From assembly GCF_022014495.1 (NCBI RefSeq), contig NZ_JAKLSQ010000033.1, positions 1-64,000 of the forward strand: DNA of 64,000 nt, in the 5' to 3' direction. Below, one piece after another: positions 17,351 through 25,866 of this stretch. Each line of letters starts with the position of its first letter. Within the stretch, counting starts at the first letter, position 1. The notes under the pieces were generated by a model. That model did not search any database. It was given only the letters and a program-made list of their open reading frames with translations, and was not told the DNA's origin. The stretch is from Sandaracinobacteroides sayramensis. GTDB taxonomy: Bacteria > Pseudomonadota > Alphaproteobacteria > Sphingomonadales > Sphingomonadaceae. The translations under genes and the position numbers were made by a program.

Positions 17351-18019
17351 TCAGTTCACCGGGTAGCGCAGCCGGCCGAGGAAGCGGGCCGGGCTCAGCC
17401 GTTCGCCGTCGCCGGGAAGCCGGAAGCGCGCCTTGGCCTTTTCGATCTGCATCACATTGCCGATGCGGCGGTCGAGAAAGGCCCAGGTCTCGGCGAAATC
17501 CTCGCTGTCGTCGTTCAGCCAGAAGAGCAGGGTCGAGGCGTAGACGGCCGCCGCCAGCGCCCGCTTGGAATAATGGTTGAAATCGGTGGAGATGTCGCCC
17601 GCCGCCCGCCAGATGGCGTCGGCGGTGCGCCAGCCCAGGCGCGCGGCGCGCGGCGCGTTGCCGGGAAGCGCCAGCAAGGTGGTGGCGCGGCGGACGGCTT
17701 CCCGGTGCGGCGCGGCCTGCTCCAGCCGGGTGCGAATCGCCTGCGTCACTTTTTCACGGACCTTGCGCGCGCGATAGTCGGGGTTGTCGAGCGCGGCGGC
17801 CATCCGGCTGTCCGCCCACCTGATATAGGCTTCCACCATTTCGGCCGGGCCGCCGGGAAAGGCGATCCCGGCGATAGCGGACGAGAGCCCCAGTTCGGTG
17901 GCGGCGGCTTCGGCCGCGCTGCGGCTCCAGCCGTCGAAGGGCACATGCGGCAGCATCGCCTCCACGAGAAGCGGGCGGAGTTCGTCGAGCGTCAGCTCTT
18001 GCAGCTTGCTGTCAACCAT
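17351..18019 (-). CDS. COQ9 family ubiquinone biosynthesis protein
   Basis: A 222-residue COQ9 homologue. It has an N-terminal helical TetR-like region ([24 protein letters not shown]) and the conserved C-terminal part with [24 protein letters not shown] and [28 protein letters not shown]9 binds lipid and presents substrate to COQ7, whose gene is in this window at 43076. The ATG at 18019 is preceded by GGCGGAT and gives the normal length; the longer frame to 18163 runs into the rpsU leader. It is transcribed before feoAB but separated by 76 bases. Confidence 0.9.
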   Translation of the reverse strand: MVDSKLQELTLDELRPLLVEAMLPHVPFDGWSRSAAEAAATELGLSSAIAGIAFPGGPAEMVEAYIRWADSRMAAALDNPDYRARKVREKVTQAIRTRLEQAAPHREAVRRATTLLALPGNAPRAARLGWRTADAIWRAAGDISTDFNHYSKRALAAAVYASTLLFWLNDDSEDFAETWAFLDRRIGNVMQIEKAKARFRLPGDGERLSPARFLGRLRYPVN

Positions 18020-18262
18020 ATCCGCCCATGTAGGCGCTTTCGCGGGCGCTTGGAAGGCGACAGCTTGCCGCCATCCCCCCGTTTTGCTATGGGCGCGCCA
18101 GCGACGCCGGAGCCCGGCGGCGAACGTGATTCTTTTCGGGCATCCGTGAAGTTTTGCGCGCATATCGGGCGAAAGGCTTCAATCGCCCGATTCCGCAGTT
18201 GGAACATCGGGCGGAGTCACAGGTTTTCGGTTTTCAATTTTCGGGAAGGTGCTGATCCTTTT

Positions 18263-18469
18263 ATGCAGATCATCGTTCGCGACAACAATGTCGACCAGGC
18301 GCTGCGGGCGCTCAAGAAGAAGCTCCAGCGCGAAGGCGTCTACCGCGAGATGAAACTGCGCCGCCACTATGAGAAGCCGTCGGAAAAGCGCGCCCGGGAA
18401 AAGGCCGCCGCCGTCCGCCGCGCCCGCAAGCTGGACCGCAAGCGCGCCGAGCGCGACGGCCAGCGCTAA
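18263..18469 (+). CDS. rpsU: 30S ribosomal protein S21
   Basis: A 68-residue basic protein with the S21 start [20 protein letters not shown] and a Lys/Arg-rich C-terminal helix. S21 binds the 30S platform and helps initiation. GGAAGGTG lies 14 bases before the ATG. An FKBP isomerase gene begins 15 bases after the stop, so the two may form an operon. The length is normal. Confidence 0.97.
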   Translation: MQIIVRDNNVDQALRALKKKLQREGVYREMKLRRHYEKPSEKRAREKAAAVRRARKLDRKRAERDGQR

Positions 18470-18484
18470 GAGACCGGCCCGGCA

Positions 18485-19003
18485 ATGGCGGAAGAGAGCG
18501 CCGCGGATAGCGGGCAAAGCTACGGCTTTGGCAAATGGATCGTGGCCGGCCTCGTGCTGGCGACCGGCGCCGTCAGCCTGGCGCTGGCGGGCACCTCTCC
18601 GCTCCGGGCCCCGGCGAAGGAGGCCAACGCCTTCCTCGTCTCGAACAAGGAGAAGCCCGGCGTGAAGACGACGGCAAGCGGCCTGCAGGTGGAAATGCTG
18701 GCGGCCGGCGAAGGCCCCACCCCCACCGCCACGGATACGGTTCTGGTGCATTATGAAGGCCGCCTGGCCGATGGCACCGTCTTCGATTCCAGCTACCAGC
18801 GCGGCCAGCCGGCGGCGTTCGGCGTGGGCGACGTGATCCCGGGCTGGACCGAAGGGCTGCAACTGATGCGCCCCGGCGGCAAGGCGCGCTTCACCATTCC
18901 GCCGGAACTGGGCTATGGCGCCTCCGGCGCCGGCGGGGTGATCCCCCCGAACGCGGTTCTGGTGTTCGACGTGGAACTACTGGCGATCGCACCTCGCCAG
19001 TAA
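18485..19003 (+). CDS. FKBP-type peptidyl-prolyl cis-trans isomerase
   Basis: A 172-residue protein. A membrane segment lies at about 17-36 (KWIVAGLVLATGAVSLALAG), then a short linker, then a single FKBP domain from GLQVEMLAAGEG through VLVHYEGRLADGTVFDSS, VIPGWTEGLQLM and IPPELGYGASGAGGVIPPNA. It catalyses proline isomerisation, probably in the periplasm and anchored by its N-terminus. A terminator follows at 19041. It shares a transcript direction and a 15-base gap with rpsU. Confidence 0.92.
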   Translation: MAEESAADSGQSYGFGKWIVAGLVLATGAVSLALAGTSPLRAPAKEANAFLVSNKEKPGVKTTASGLQVEMLAAGEGPTPTATDTVLVHYEGRLADGTVFDSSYQRGQPAAFGVGDVIPGWTEGLQLMRPGGKARFTIPPELGYGASGAGGVIPPNAVLVFDVELLAIAPRQ

Positions 19004-19040
19004 CCTGCGCCAGTAAACTGCGGAAAACCCCGTCCTATTG

Positions 19041-19085
19041 ACGGCGGCCGGGTGCAAGGCGCACCTTGGCCGCCGTTCTGTTTTC
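19041..19085 (+). terminator. Terminator of rpsU-FKBP
   Basis: ACGGCGGCC (19041-19049) pairs with GGCCGCCGT (19068-19076), with an inner GTGC/GCAC stem, followed by TCTGTTTT. It lies before the DUF805 start and supports placing that start at 19102. Confidence 0.75.
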
Positions 19086-19101
19086 GGAAATGGGGGTTCC
19101 A

Positions 19102-19479
19102 ATGGGGTTCGGTGAAGCAATCCAGACGTGTCTGGCGAAATATGCGACCTTCCGTGGCCGCGCCTCGCGCTCGGAATATTGGTGGTTCTACCTGTTCTTC
19201 CTGCTGGTGCTGACGGCGACGGCCGTCGTCGACATGGCGCTTCTGGGCTATGATCCCGCCAATCCTTCCGCCGTGCCATGGCTTTCCGTCGTCGGCCTGC
19301 TGGCGCTGTTCCTTCCGTCGCTGGCAGCCGCGATCCGCCGCCTGCACGATACGGACAAGAGCGGCTGGTGGTATCTCCTCACCTTCGTTCCGGTCGTCGG
19401 CGGCATCGTGCTGCTGATCTTCCTGCTGTTGCGGGGAACGGCTGGCTCCAACCGTTTCGGCCCCGATCCACTCGCCTGA
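19102..19479 (+). CDS. DUF805 membrane protein
   Basis: A 125-residue inner-membrane protein. It has the DUF805 hallmarks FRGRASRSEYWWFYLF near the N-terminus, then hydrophobic helices (LVLTATAVVDMALLG, VVGLLALFLPSLAAAI), the RRLHDTDKSGWWYLL element and a last helix VVGGIVLLIFLLL. The ATG at 19102 follows GGGGGTTCC and lies after the terminator of the previous unit; an upstream ATG at 19066 is inside that terminator. The family function is unknown. A secreted protein of unknown function follows 52 bases on. Confidence 0.88.
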   Translation: MGFGEAIQTCLAKYATFRGRASRSEYWWFYLFFLLVLTATAVVDMALLGYDPANPSAVPWLSVVGLLALFLPSLAAAIRRLHDTDKSGWWYLLTFVPVVGGIVLLIFLLLRGTAGSNRFGPDPLA

Positions 19480-19531
19480 ATCCACTCGCCTGAACTTGCA
19501 GGGCGGGCCGAATCCGGGCCATGGTGGAGGC

Positions 19532-20473
19532 ATGCGCGGGTTTCTGCTTTTGTGCCTGTTCGCCGCCGGCCCGCTGATGGCGAAGCCGGCGCCGCTGGTG
19601 GAGCTGACGGCGGACCCGGTGCCGCTGACGACGGTGGCGATGAAGCATGGCAGCCTGCCGGTCCGCGTCAGCCTGGGGTTCGACAAGGCGCTGGTGCTGA
19701 ACCTCGAGCCGGCCCGGCGCCTGAAGCTGAAGCCTTTCCCGCTCATCGGCAAGTTCAAGGTGAACAACCCGCAGGTGCCCGGCGGAGAGGCGATCATCCG
19801 CGGCAATCTGCTGAACGTCGACACCGGCGGCACGGGGTCGCAGAAAATCCCCACCATCTGGATCGACAAGGATGTGGTGCCGGCGCCCGAGGCTGGGGTC
19901 GTCTCGGTGATGGCCTTCGATGCCGAGCGGGTGCGGATCGCCAATCCGCGCGCGCCTTCGGGCGGGCAAAGCCATCGCCTCGCCCGCGCCGGCGGCGGCG
20001 AGGCGCATGTGAAATGGCGCGTCGGCGGCGAGACCGTGCGCGTCATCTTCGATTTCACCAGCGAGGCGAGCGTGCTGAACGCAGGCGCGGCCGAGATACT
20101 GGCGGCGAACGGCCTGGTCCGCCGCACGGGGCGGGTGGCGCTCTGGTCGCCGGTGCCGGCCCTGCAATTGCCGGTGGAACTGCTGGAGCCGGTGGCTGGC
20201 GCCAGAATGCAAGGGATTCCGCTGATCTCGCCCGCCGCCCGCATCACCCGCGATCGGGCGCGGGAACTGGACGCCCGCGCCGCGGCCGGCATCGCCGGGG
20301 ACGATGACGATGACGAGGACGCCATCGTGGTGACGGCGAAGAGCGAGCGCAAGGAAAAGCGCGCGCCCTGGATGCTGATCGGCCGCGACGTGCTCGACCA
20401 TTGCGGGCAGGTGGAAATGGACCGCCCCGGCAAGGCCTGGATCCTCACCTGCCAATTCCCGGCCGGCAATTGA
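19532..20473 (+). CDS. Secreted protein of unknown function with an internal TonB-box-like motif
   Basis: A 313-residue protein with a signal peptide ending near LMAKP (residue 18). I do not recognise a family by name. The two halves around LPVRVSLGFDKALVLNLEP and MLIGRDVLDHCGQVEMDRP loosely recall retropepsin-like folds, but no D[ST]G site is present. Residues 257-263 are almost all acidic and run into DAIVVTAKSERKE at 263-275, which closely resembles the TonB-box segment of the receptors here (EIIVTGSR). The ATG at 19532 has GGTGGAGG upstream. Probably periplasmic. The motif may let it touch TonB; this is inference. Confidence 0.75.
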   Translation: MRGFLLLCLFAAGPLMAKPAPLVELTADPVPLTTVAMKHGSLPVRVSLGFDKALVLNLEPARRLKLKPFPLIGKFKVNNPQVPGGEAIIRGNLLNVDTGGTGSQKIPTIWIDKDVVPAPEAGVVSVMAFDAERVRIANPRAPSGGQSHRLARAGGGEAHVKWRVGGETVRVIFDFTSEASVLNAGAAEILAANGLVRRTGRVALWSPVPALQLPVELLEPVAGARMQGIPLISPAARITRDRARELDARAAAGIAGDDDDDEDAIVVTAKSERKEKRAPWMLIGRDVLDHCGQVEMDRPGKAWILTCQFPAGN

Positions 20474-20549
20474 TCCCTGAAAATTCTGCAAGGATCATTT
20501 CCGGTCATTTCCATTGCGAACGGGAAAGCCCGAGGCCACTTTCTGAGGC

Positions 20550-21335
20550 ATGACCGAAAAGATGCCCGCCCTTTTCATCGGCCACGGAAGCCCGATGAAC
20601 ACGCTGGAACAGAACCGCTGGACGGAAGGCTGGCGGGCGCTGGGGCAACGCCTGCCCGCTCCGCGCGCGCTGCTGGTGGTCTCCGCCCATTGGTATATCG
20701 GCACCACCGCCGTCACGGCGATGCCCAGCCCGCGCACCATCCACGACTTTCGCGGTTTCCCGCCGGAACTGTTCGCCTTCCAATATCCCGCCCCCGGCGC
20801 GCCGGACGTGGCGGGCGAAGTGGCGGAGATCGCCAAGCCGACGCAAGTGGCGCTGGACGGCGGCCAATGGGGCCTCGACCACGGCACCTGGAGCGTGCTC
20901 GCGCATCTGTTCCCCAAGGCCGATGTGCCGGTGGTGCAATTGTCGATCGACGCGACGAAGCCCCTGGAGCATCACCTGGAACTGGCGGCCCGCCTCGCGC
21001 CGCTCCGGGAAAAGGGAATCCTGATCGTGGGCAGCGGCAACGTCGTCCACAACCTGCGCCTGCTGGACTGGCAGAAGCCCGACTCGGGCGCCCCCTGGGC
21101 GCACCGGTTCGACGAAGAGGTGGCGCGGCTGATGCAGGAAAGCCCCGGCGAGGTGCTGAAGTCGATGGCGCACCCCGACTATGCGAACGCCGTGCCGACG
21201 CCAGACCATTTCATCCCGATGCTGAGCCTCGCCGGCCTCGCCGCCGCCGAGGAAGGCCGGCCGGAAGTGATGTTCGAAAGCTGCACCATGGGCTCGCTGT
21301 CGATGACCAGCTATGCGCTGGGGCTAACCGCCTGA
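20550..21335 (+). CDS. ygiD: 4,5-DOPA dioxygenase extradiol-type enzyme (YgiD family)
   Basis: A 261-residue class III extradiol ring-cleavage dioxygenase homologue. Metal-site histidines are visible at H12 (FIGHGSP) and H47 (VSAHWY), with later SGNVVHNL and PTPDHFIPML segments typical of the family. YgiD-type enzymes cleave catechols such as L-DOPA; the physiological substrate in bacteria is usually unknown. Cytoplasmic. It converges with the MBL gene, the stops only six bases apart, with no clear terminator between. Length is normal. Confidence 0.9.
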   Translation: MTEKMPALFIGHGSPMNTLEQNRWTEGWRALGQRLPAPRALLVVSAHWYIGTTAVTAMPSPRTIHDFRGFPPELFAFQYPAPGAPDVAGEVAEIAKPTQVALDGGQWGLDHGTWSVLAHLFPKADVPVVQLSIDATKPLEHHLELAARLAPLREKGILIVGSGNVVHNLRLLDWQKPDSGAPWAHRFDEEVARLMQESPGEVLKSMAHPDYANAVPTPDHFIPMLSLAGLAAAEEGRPEVMFESCTMGSLSMTSYALGLTA

Positions 21336-21341
21336 GCCGCC

Positions 21342-22010
21342 CTACAGCACCGCATCCCCCACGAACGGGTTCGACTGCCGCTCGCGGCCGAAGGTGCTGA
21401 TGGGGCCATGGCCCGGCACGAAGGCCGTCTGGTTGCCCAGCGGCCACAGACGGGACGTGATCGAGCGCACCAGTTGCTGGAAATCGCCCTTGGGGAAATC
21501 CGTGCGCCCGACCGACCCCTGGAACAGCACATCGCCAACGATGGCGAGGTTCGACGGCGGGTGATGGAAGATCACATGCCCCGGGGTGTGGCCGGGGCAA
21601 TGATAGACATCCAGCGTCAGGTCGCCGACCGTCACCTTGTCGCCGTCGTGCAGCCAGCGGTCGGGCGTGAAGGCGGTGGCGCCGGCCACGCCATATTGCG
21701 CGCCGACTTGCGGGTTCATGTCGATCCAGAATTTGTCGTCCGGGTGCGGGCCTTCGATCGGCACGCCCAGCCGCCCGGCCAGCACGCCGGTCAGCCCGCA
21801 ATGGTCGATATGGCCGTGCGTCACCAGCAGCTTCTCGATCTCCACGCCATTTTCCCCCGCCACCTTCAGCAGATGGTCGAGATCGCCGCCCGGATCGGTG
21901 AAGGCGCCCTTCATCGTTCGCGTGCACCAGATCAGGGTGCAATTCTGCTGCAGCGGCGTGACGGGGATGATCACCGCCTTCATCGGGGGGGTGCTGGCCA
22001 TGGCCGACAT
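21342..22010 (-). CDS. MBL-fold hydrolase, glyoxalase II-like
   Basis: A 222-residue metallo-beta-lactamase fold protein with the zinc motif THGHIDHCG (HxHxDH), a second site in CPGHTPGH, then VGDVLFQGSVGRTD and a final PGHGP. This pattern matches the short GloC/YcbL-type glyoxalase II group, which hydrolyses S-lactoylglutathione. The start is uncertain: ATGs exist at 22010, 22001 and 21983, none with a strong ribosome site; the last begins MKAVIIPVTPLQQN, the conserved family start. It is divergent from the Atm1-type exporter. Confidence 0.88.
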   Translation of the reverse strand: MSAMASTPPMKAVIIPVTPLQQNCTLIWCTRTMKGAFTDPGGDLDHLLKVAGENGVEIEKLLVTHGHIDHCGLTGVLAGRLGVPIEGPHPDDKFWIDMNPQVGAQYGVAGATAFTPDRWLHDGDKVTVGDLTLDVYHCPGHTPGHVIFHHPPSNLAIVGDVLFQGSVGRTDFPKGDFQQLVRSITSRLWPLGNQTAFVPGHGPISTFGRERQSNPFVGDAVL

Positions 22011-22079
22011 GTGGCGATTGGCGCGGCCGGCTGCAACGGCTTATTGCAGCAGGGGGGTGGCGATGCCACATGACAGCGC

Positions 22080-23927
22080 GTGAACCCGTCCGCCCCCCTT
22101 CCCGAAGACAGCCAGGAACCCGCCCGCGAGCCGGGTTTCTCGACGCTGAAGCGCTTCCTGCCCTATCTCTGGCCCCGGAACGCCCCGGAGCTGCGCGCGC
22201 GGCTGGTGGTGGCCATGATCATGGTGGCGCTGGCGAAGGCGATCACGCTGATGATGCCATTCGCCTACAAGGCGGCGATCGACGCGATGAGCGGCTCCGC
22301 CAGCGAGGGCGTGCTGGTGATCGTGGCGCTGGTGGTGGCCTATGCCGGCGCCCGCTTCGGCGGTGTGCTGTTCGACAATCTCCGGAACGCCATCTTCGAA
22401 GCCGTGGGGCAGGATGCCTCGCGCCGGCTGGCGGTCGATGTGTTCGGGCACCTGCACCGGCTGTCGCTGCGCTTCCACCTGGAGCGCAAGACCGGCGCCC
22501 TCACCCGCATCGTCGAGCGCGGCACCAAGTCCATAGACACCATGCTCTACTTCCTGCTGTTCAACATCGCCCCCACCTTCCTGGAGCTGGGCGCGGTGGG
22601 GGTGATCTTCTGGCTGAAGTTCGGCCCCGGCCTGGTGATGGCGACGTTGGTGATGGTGGTCGCCTATGTCGTCTTCACCCGGCAGGTGACGGAATGGCGC
22701 GTGTCGCTGCGGCAGGGCTGGACGGAAGACGACCAGCGCGCCACCCAGCGCGCCGTCGACAGCCTGCTGAACTATGAGACGATCAAATATTTCAACGCCG
22801 AGGCGCGCGAGACGCGCCGCTATGGCGATGCGGCGGCACGGCTGGCGCACTCCACCACCCGGATCGAGACTTCGCTCGCCTGGCTGAACATCGGCCAGTC
22901 CCTCATCACCAACCTGCTGATGGCGGGCGCCATGGCCTACACCGTCTGGGGGTGGAGCGAGGGCAGGCTGACGCCCGGCGACCTGGTGCTGGTGAACACG
23001 CTGCTGGCGCAGCTTTTCCGCCCGCTGGACATGCTGGGATGGGTCTACCGCGAGATCCGCCAGGGGCTGGTGGACATGGCGGCGATGTTCCGGCTGATCG
23101 ACACCGTGCCGGAAATCGCCGACGTGGTCGACGCTTCGCCCTTGCAGGTGACGGGCGGGGAAATCCGTTTCGAGGATGTGCGCTTCGCCTATGAGCCGCG
23201 CCGGGAGATATTGAAGGGCGTCAGCTTCACCGTGCCGGCCGGCACCCGCACGGCGATCGTCGGGCCTTCGGGCGCGGGCAAGTCCACCATCGCCCGAATC
23301 CTCTACCGCTTCTACGACATCTCCGCGGGCCATGTGCGGATCGACGGGCAGGACATCCGCGACGTCACGCAATCCTCGCTGCGCTCGGCGATCGGCATCG
23401 TCCCGCAGGACACGGTGCTGTTCAACGAAACGATCGGCTACAACATCGGCTATGGCCGGGAAAACGCCAGCGACGCCGAAATCGAGGCGGCGGCCCGCGC
23501 GGCGCAGATCGGCCCCTTCATCGACAGCCTGCCGGACGGCTATGCCACCAAGGTGGGCGAGCGCGGGCTGAAACTGTCCGGCGGAGAGAAGCAGCGGGTG
23601 GCGATCGCCCGCACGCTGCTGAAGAACCCGCCGATCCTCATCCTAGACGAAGCCACGAGCGCGCTCGACAGCGCGACCGAGGCCGGGATTCAGGAGGCGC
23701 TGGAAATGGCGGAAAAGGGCCGCACCACGCTCATCATCGCCCACCGGCTTTCGACCATCGTCGACGCCGACCAGATACTGGTGATGGAAGCCGGCCGAAT
23801 CGTCGAGCGGGGCCGGCATTCGGAACTTCTGGCGGCCGGCGGCGCCTATGCCGAGCTATGGGCGCTGCAAGCCTCGGAAGAGCTGCAAAGCCCCGCCCTC
23901 GACGCCGCTCAGTCGGCGCTGGCGTAG
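22080..23927 (+). CDS. atm1: Atm1/ABCB7-type ABC exporter
   Basis: A 615-residue half-transporter. Six membrane helices span about 40-320, with the family stretches LSLRFHLERKTGALTRIVER and VDSLLNYETIKYFNAEARE characteristic of Atm1/ABCB7. The ATPase has GPSGAGKST, the signature LSGGEKQRVAIA and the Walker B ILILDEATSALDS. Bacterial Atm1 exports glutathione conjugates and metals such as Ni or Cd complexes. The start is a GTG at 22080 with a poor ribosome site, so the N-terminus is tentative. It is divergent from a glyoxalase-like gene, a sensible glutathione-related neighbour. The 3' end overlaps a small convergent ORF. Confidence 0.93.
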   Translation: MNPSAPLPEDSQEPAREPGFSTLKRFLPYLWPRNAPELRARLVVAMIMVALAKAITLMMPFAYKAAIDAMSGSASEGVLVIVALVVAYAGARFGGVLFDNLRNAIFEAVGQDASRRLAVDVFGHLHRLSLRFHLERKTGALTRIVERGTKSIDTMLYFLLFNIAPTFLELGAVGVIFWLKFGPGLVMATLVMVVAYVVFTRQVTEWRVSLRQGWTEDDQRATQRAVDSLLNYETIKYFNAEARETRRYGDAAARLAHSTTRIETSLAWLNIGQSLITNLLMAGAMAYTVWGWSEGRLTPGDLVLVNTLLAQLFRPLDMLGWVYREIRQGLVDMAAMFRLIDTVPEIADVVDASPLQVTGGEIRFEDVRFAYEPRREILKGVSFTVPAGTRTAIVGPSGAGKSTIARILYRFYDISAGHVRIDGQDIRDVTQSSLRSAIGIVPQDTVLFNETIGYNIGYGRENASDAEIEAAARAAQIGPFIDSLPDGYATKVGERGLKLSGGEKQRVAIARTLLKNPPILILDEATSALDSATEAGIQEALEMAEKGRTTLIIAHRLSTIVDADQILVMEAGRIVERGRHSELLAAGGAYAELWALQASEELQSPALDAAQSALA

Positions 23928-24043
23928 GCGGGCGAGCGGCCGTGCATCAGCGGCTGGACCGCCACTACCCAGGAAAAGCCGCTGACGAAGCCGAGCGCCA
24001 CCGCCAGCAGGAACATCCATCTGTTGGACAGGATTTCGTCCAT
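23909..24043 (-). CDS. Small single-pass membrane protein
   Basis: A 44-residue open frame beginning MDEILSNRWMFLLAVAL with one clear membrane helix (about 9-30) and a short polar tail. AAGGGTCGG lies before the ATG at 24043. It converges with the Atm1-type gene and overlaps its last 19 bases. I know no family for it. The good ribosome site and clean N-in helix favour a real gene, but it could be spurious. Confidence 0.5.
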   Translation of the reverse strand: MDEILSNRWMFLLAVALGFVSGFSWVVAVQPLMHGRSPAYASAD

Positions 24044-24162
24044 GATCCGACCCTTCTTCACCCGGCGCCATCCTCCGCGCCGACAGGGGCCCATCATGGC
24101 ACGGAAGCGCGCGGGTGAATGTCAAGCATTGTAACGAAGGCGCGGCCAGCAAAACAGCCTTC

Positions 24163-24249
24163 GTCACCCCGGGCTTGACCCGGGGTCCAGCTTTTCTTCA
24201 GGCACGCCGCTCCAACAGCAGCCGGACCCCGGTCAAGCCCGGGGTGGAC
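24163..24249. repeat. Palindromic intergenic repeat, copy B (right arm decayed)
   Basis: The left arm begins GTCACCCCGGGCTTGACCCG exactly as in copy A. The right arm, ending CAAGCCCGGGGTGGAC, carries a substitution, a one-base deletion and a one-base insertion. It lies between the small membrane ORF and the end of mlaF, in a 3'-side gap. Confidence 0.88.
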
Positions 24250-24258
24250 GCAGGTGGA

Positions 24259-25023
24259 TCAGGCGGTGCGGGCCGTGATCGGCCCTTCGCGCCGGCCGTG
24301 GACGAACTGGTCCACATAGGGGTTTTCGCTGGAGTCGAGGGCGGCAACCGGCCCTTCCCAGATGATCCGGCCGCCGTGCAGCATCGCCACCCGGTCGGCG
24401 ATGTGGCGGGCCGAGGCCATGTCGTGGGTGATGGTGATGGCGGTCGCCCCCAGCGCCGTCACCTGCGAGCGGATGAGGGCGTTGATGACATCGGCGCGAA
24501 TGGGGTCGAGCCCGGTCGTCGGCTCGTCGAAGAAGAGGATTTCCGGGTTGGCGGCGATCGCCCGGGCCAGCGCCACGCGCTTTTGCATGCCGCCCGAAAG
24601 CTCGGCCGGGCGCAGATCGGCGACGCGCGGCTCCAGCCCCACCTTCGCCAGCACGTCTACAGCCAACTGGTGCATGGCCGCGCCGCCCCCCAGCTTCCCC
24701 TGCGTCAGCGCGAAGGTGATGTTCCGCCACACGGGCAGGCTGTCGAACAGCGCGCCGCCCTGGAACAACATGCCGAAACGCGCCCGCGTCGCCTCCAGCC
24801 CCCGCCCCTTCAGGCCGACAAGCTCCTGCCCGTCCAGCCGGATCGAGCCTTCGTCGGGGCGGATGAGGCCGAGGATGCACTTCAGCAGCACCGACTTGCC
24901 CGAGCCCGAGCCGCCGATGATGACGAGGCTCTCCCCGCGCGCCACGGAAAGCTCCACCCCGTCCAGCACCAGCTTGGGGCCGAACGCCTTTTTCAGCCCG
25001 CGGATTTCGATTCCGCCGCTCAT
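24259..25023 (-). CDS. mlaF: MlaF-type ABC ATPase (lipid transport)
   Basis: A 254-residue ATPase with Walker A GGSGSGKSV, Q-loop FQGGALFDSLPVWRNI, signature ELSGGMQKRVALARA and Walker B ILFFDEPTTGLDP. The FQxGALFDS and GMxKRxALARA forms are typical of MlaF/Ttg2A. With MlaE it moves phospholipids between the membranes to keep outer-membrane asymmetry. The ATG overlaps the mlaE stop (ATGA). A MlaD (MCE) gene would normally follow, but here the repeat copy B and a convergent gene come next. Confidence 0.92.
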   Translation of the reverse strand: MSGGIEIRGLKKAFGPKLVLDGVELSVARGESLVIIGGSGSGKSVLLKCILGLIRPDEGSIRLDGQELVGLKGRGLEATRARFGMLFQGGALFDSLPVWRNITFALTQGKLGGGAAMHQLAVDVLAKVGLEPRVADLRPAELSGGMQKRVALARAIAANPEILFFDEPTTGLDPIRADVINALIRSQVTALGATAITITHDMASARHIADRVAMLHGGRIIWEGPVAALDSSENPYVDQFVHGRREGPITARTA

Positions 25024-25826
25024 GATCCGAACACCAGCACGGTGATGGTCAGGTTGAACAGCAGGATCAGGATGAAGGCCGTCACCACCGCGTCGGTCGT
25101 CGCCCGGCCGACCCCGGCCGCCCCGCCCGAGGAGCGGAAGCCATGGTAGCAGCCGGCCAGCGCGATCACGAAGCCGAACACGGCCGCCTTCACGAGGCTG
25201 GAGACGATGTCGTCCGTTTCCAGATAGCGGCGCGTGGTGGAAAGATAGCTGGCCGGGTTGAAGCCCAGCCGATAGACGGCCAGCGCATAGCCGCCTAATA
25301 TGCCGATGATGTTGGCGACCAGCACCAGGAAGGGCAGCATCAGCGTCGAGGCCAGCATGCGCGGCGCGATCAGGTAGCGCCAGGGATCGGTGCGCAGCGT
25401 CACCATGGCGTCCAGTTGCTCGGTCACCCGCATGGTGGCAAGCTCGGCGGCCATCGCCGAGGAAACGCGCCCCGCCACCATCAGCCCGGCCAGCACCGGG
25501 CCGAGTTCCCGGACGATGGCGATCACCGTGACGGCGGGCACCGTCGATTCAGCGGAGAAGCGCTGGCCGCCGACATAGATCTGCTGCGCCAGCGCCGCGC
25601 CTGTGAACAAGGCCGTCAGCCCGACGACCGGAAGCGAGAACCAGCCGATCAGCGCCATCTGCTCGATGAGGCGGGCGGGATACCAGGGCGGGCTGACCAC
25701 GGCGCGAAGGGCCTGCAAGGCGAACAGCGCCAGCCGGCCGACGGCGGCCAGCGCCCCCAGCACACGCGCGCCCACCCATATCAGGGGCCATATCAGCGGT
25801 TTCAGAAAGGTTTCGGCAAGGGCCAT
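25020..25826 (-). CDS. mlaE: MlaE-type ABC permease
   Basis: A 268-residue permease. A short amphipathic N-terminus is followed by five or six membrane helices with the MlaE signatures IEQMALIGWFSLPVVGLTAL, ELGPVLAGLMVAGRVSSAMA and ELATMRVTEQLDAM. Partner of MlaF, four-base overlap. The ATG at 25826 lies 40 bases from the sixA stop on the same strand. Inner membrane. Confidence 0.92.
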   Translation of the reverse strand: MALAETFLKPLIWPLIWVGARVLGALAAVGRLALFALQALRAVVSPPWYPARLIEQMALIGWFSLPVVGLTALFTGAALAQQIYVGGQRFSAESTVPAVTVIAIVRELGPVLAGLMVAGRVSSAMAAELATMRVTEQLDAMVTLRTDPWRYLIAPRMLASTLMLPFLVLVANIIGILGGYALAVYRLGFNPASYLSTTRRYLETDDIVSSLVKAAVFGFVIALAGCYHGFRSSGGAAGVGRATTDAVVTAFILILLFNLTITVLVFGS

Positions 25827-25866
25827 GGCGCTGCCTAGCGACGTCCGGGGGGGAAGGGCAAGGGTG

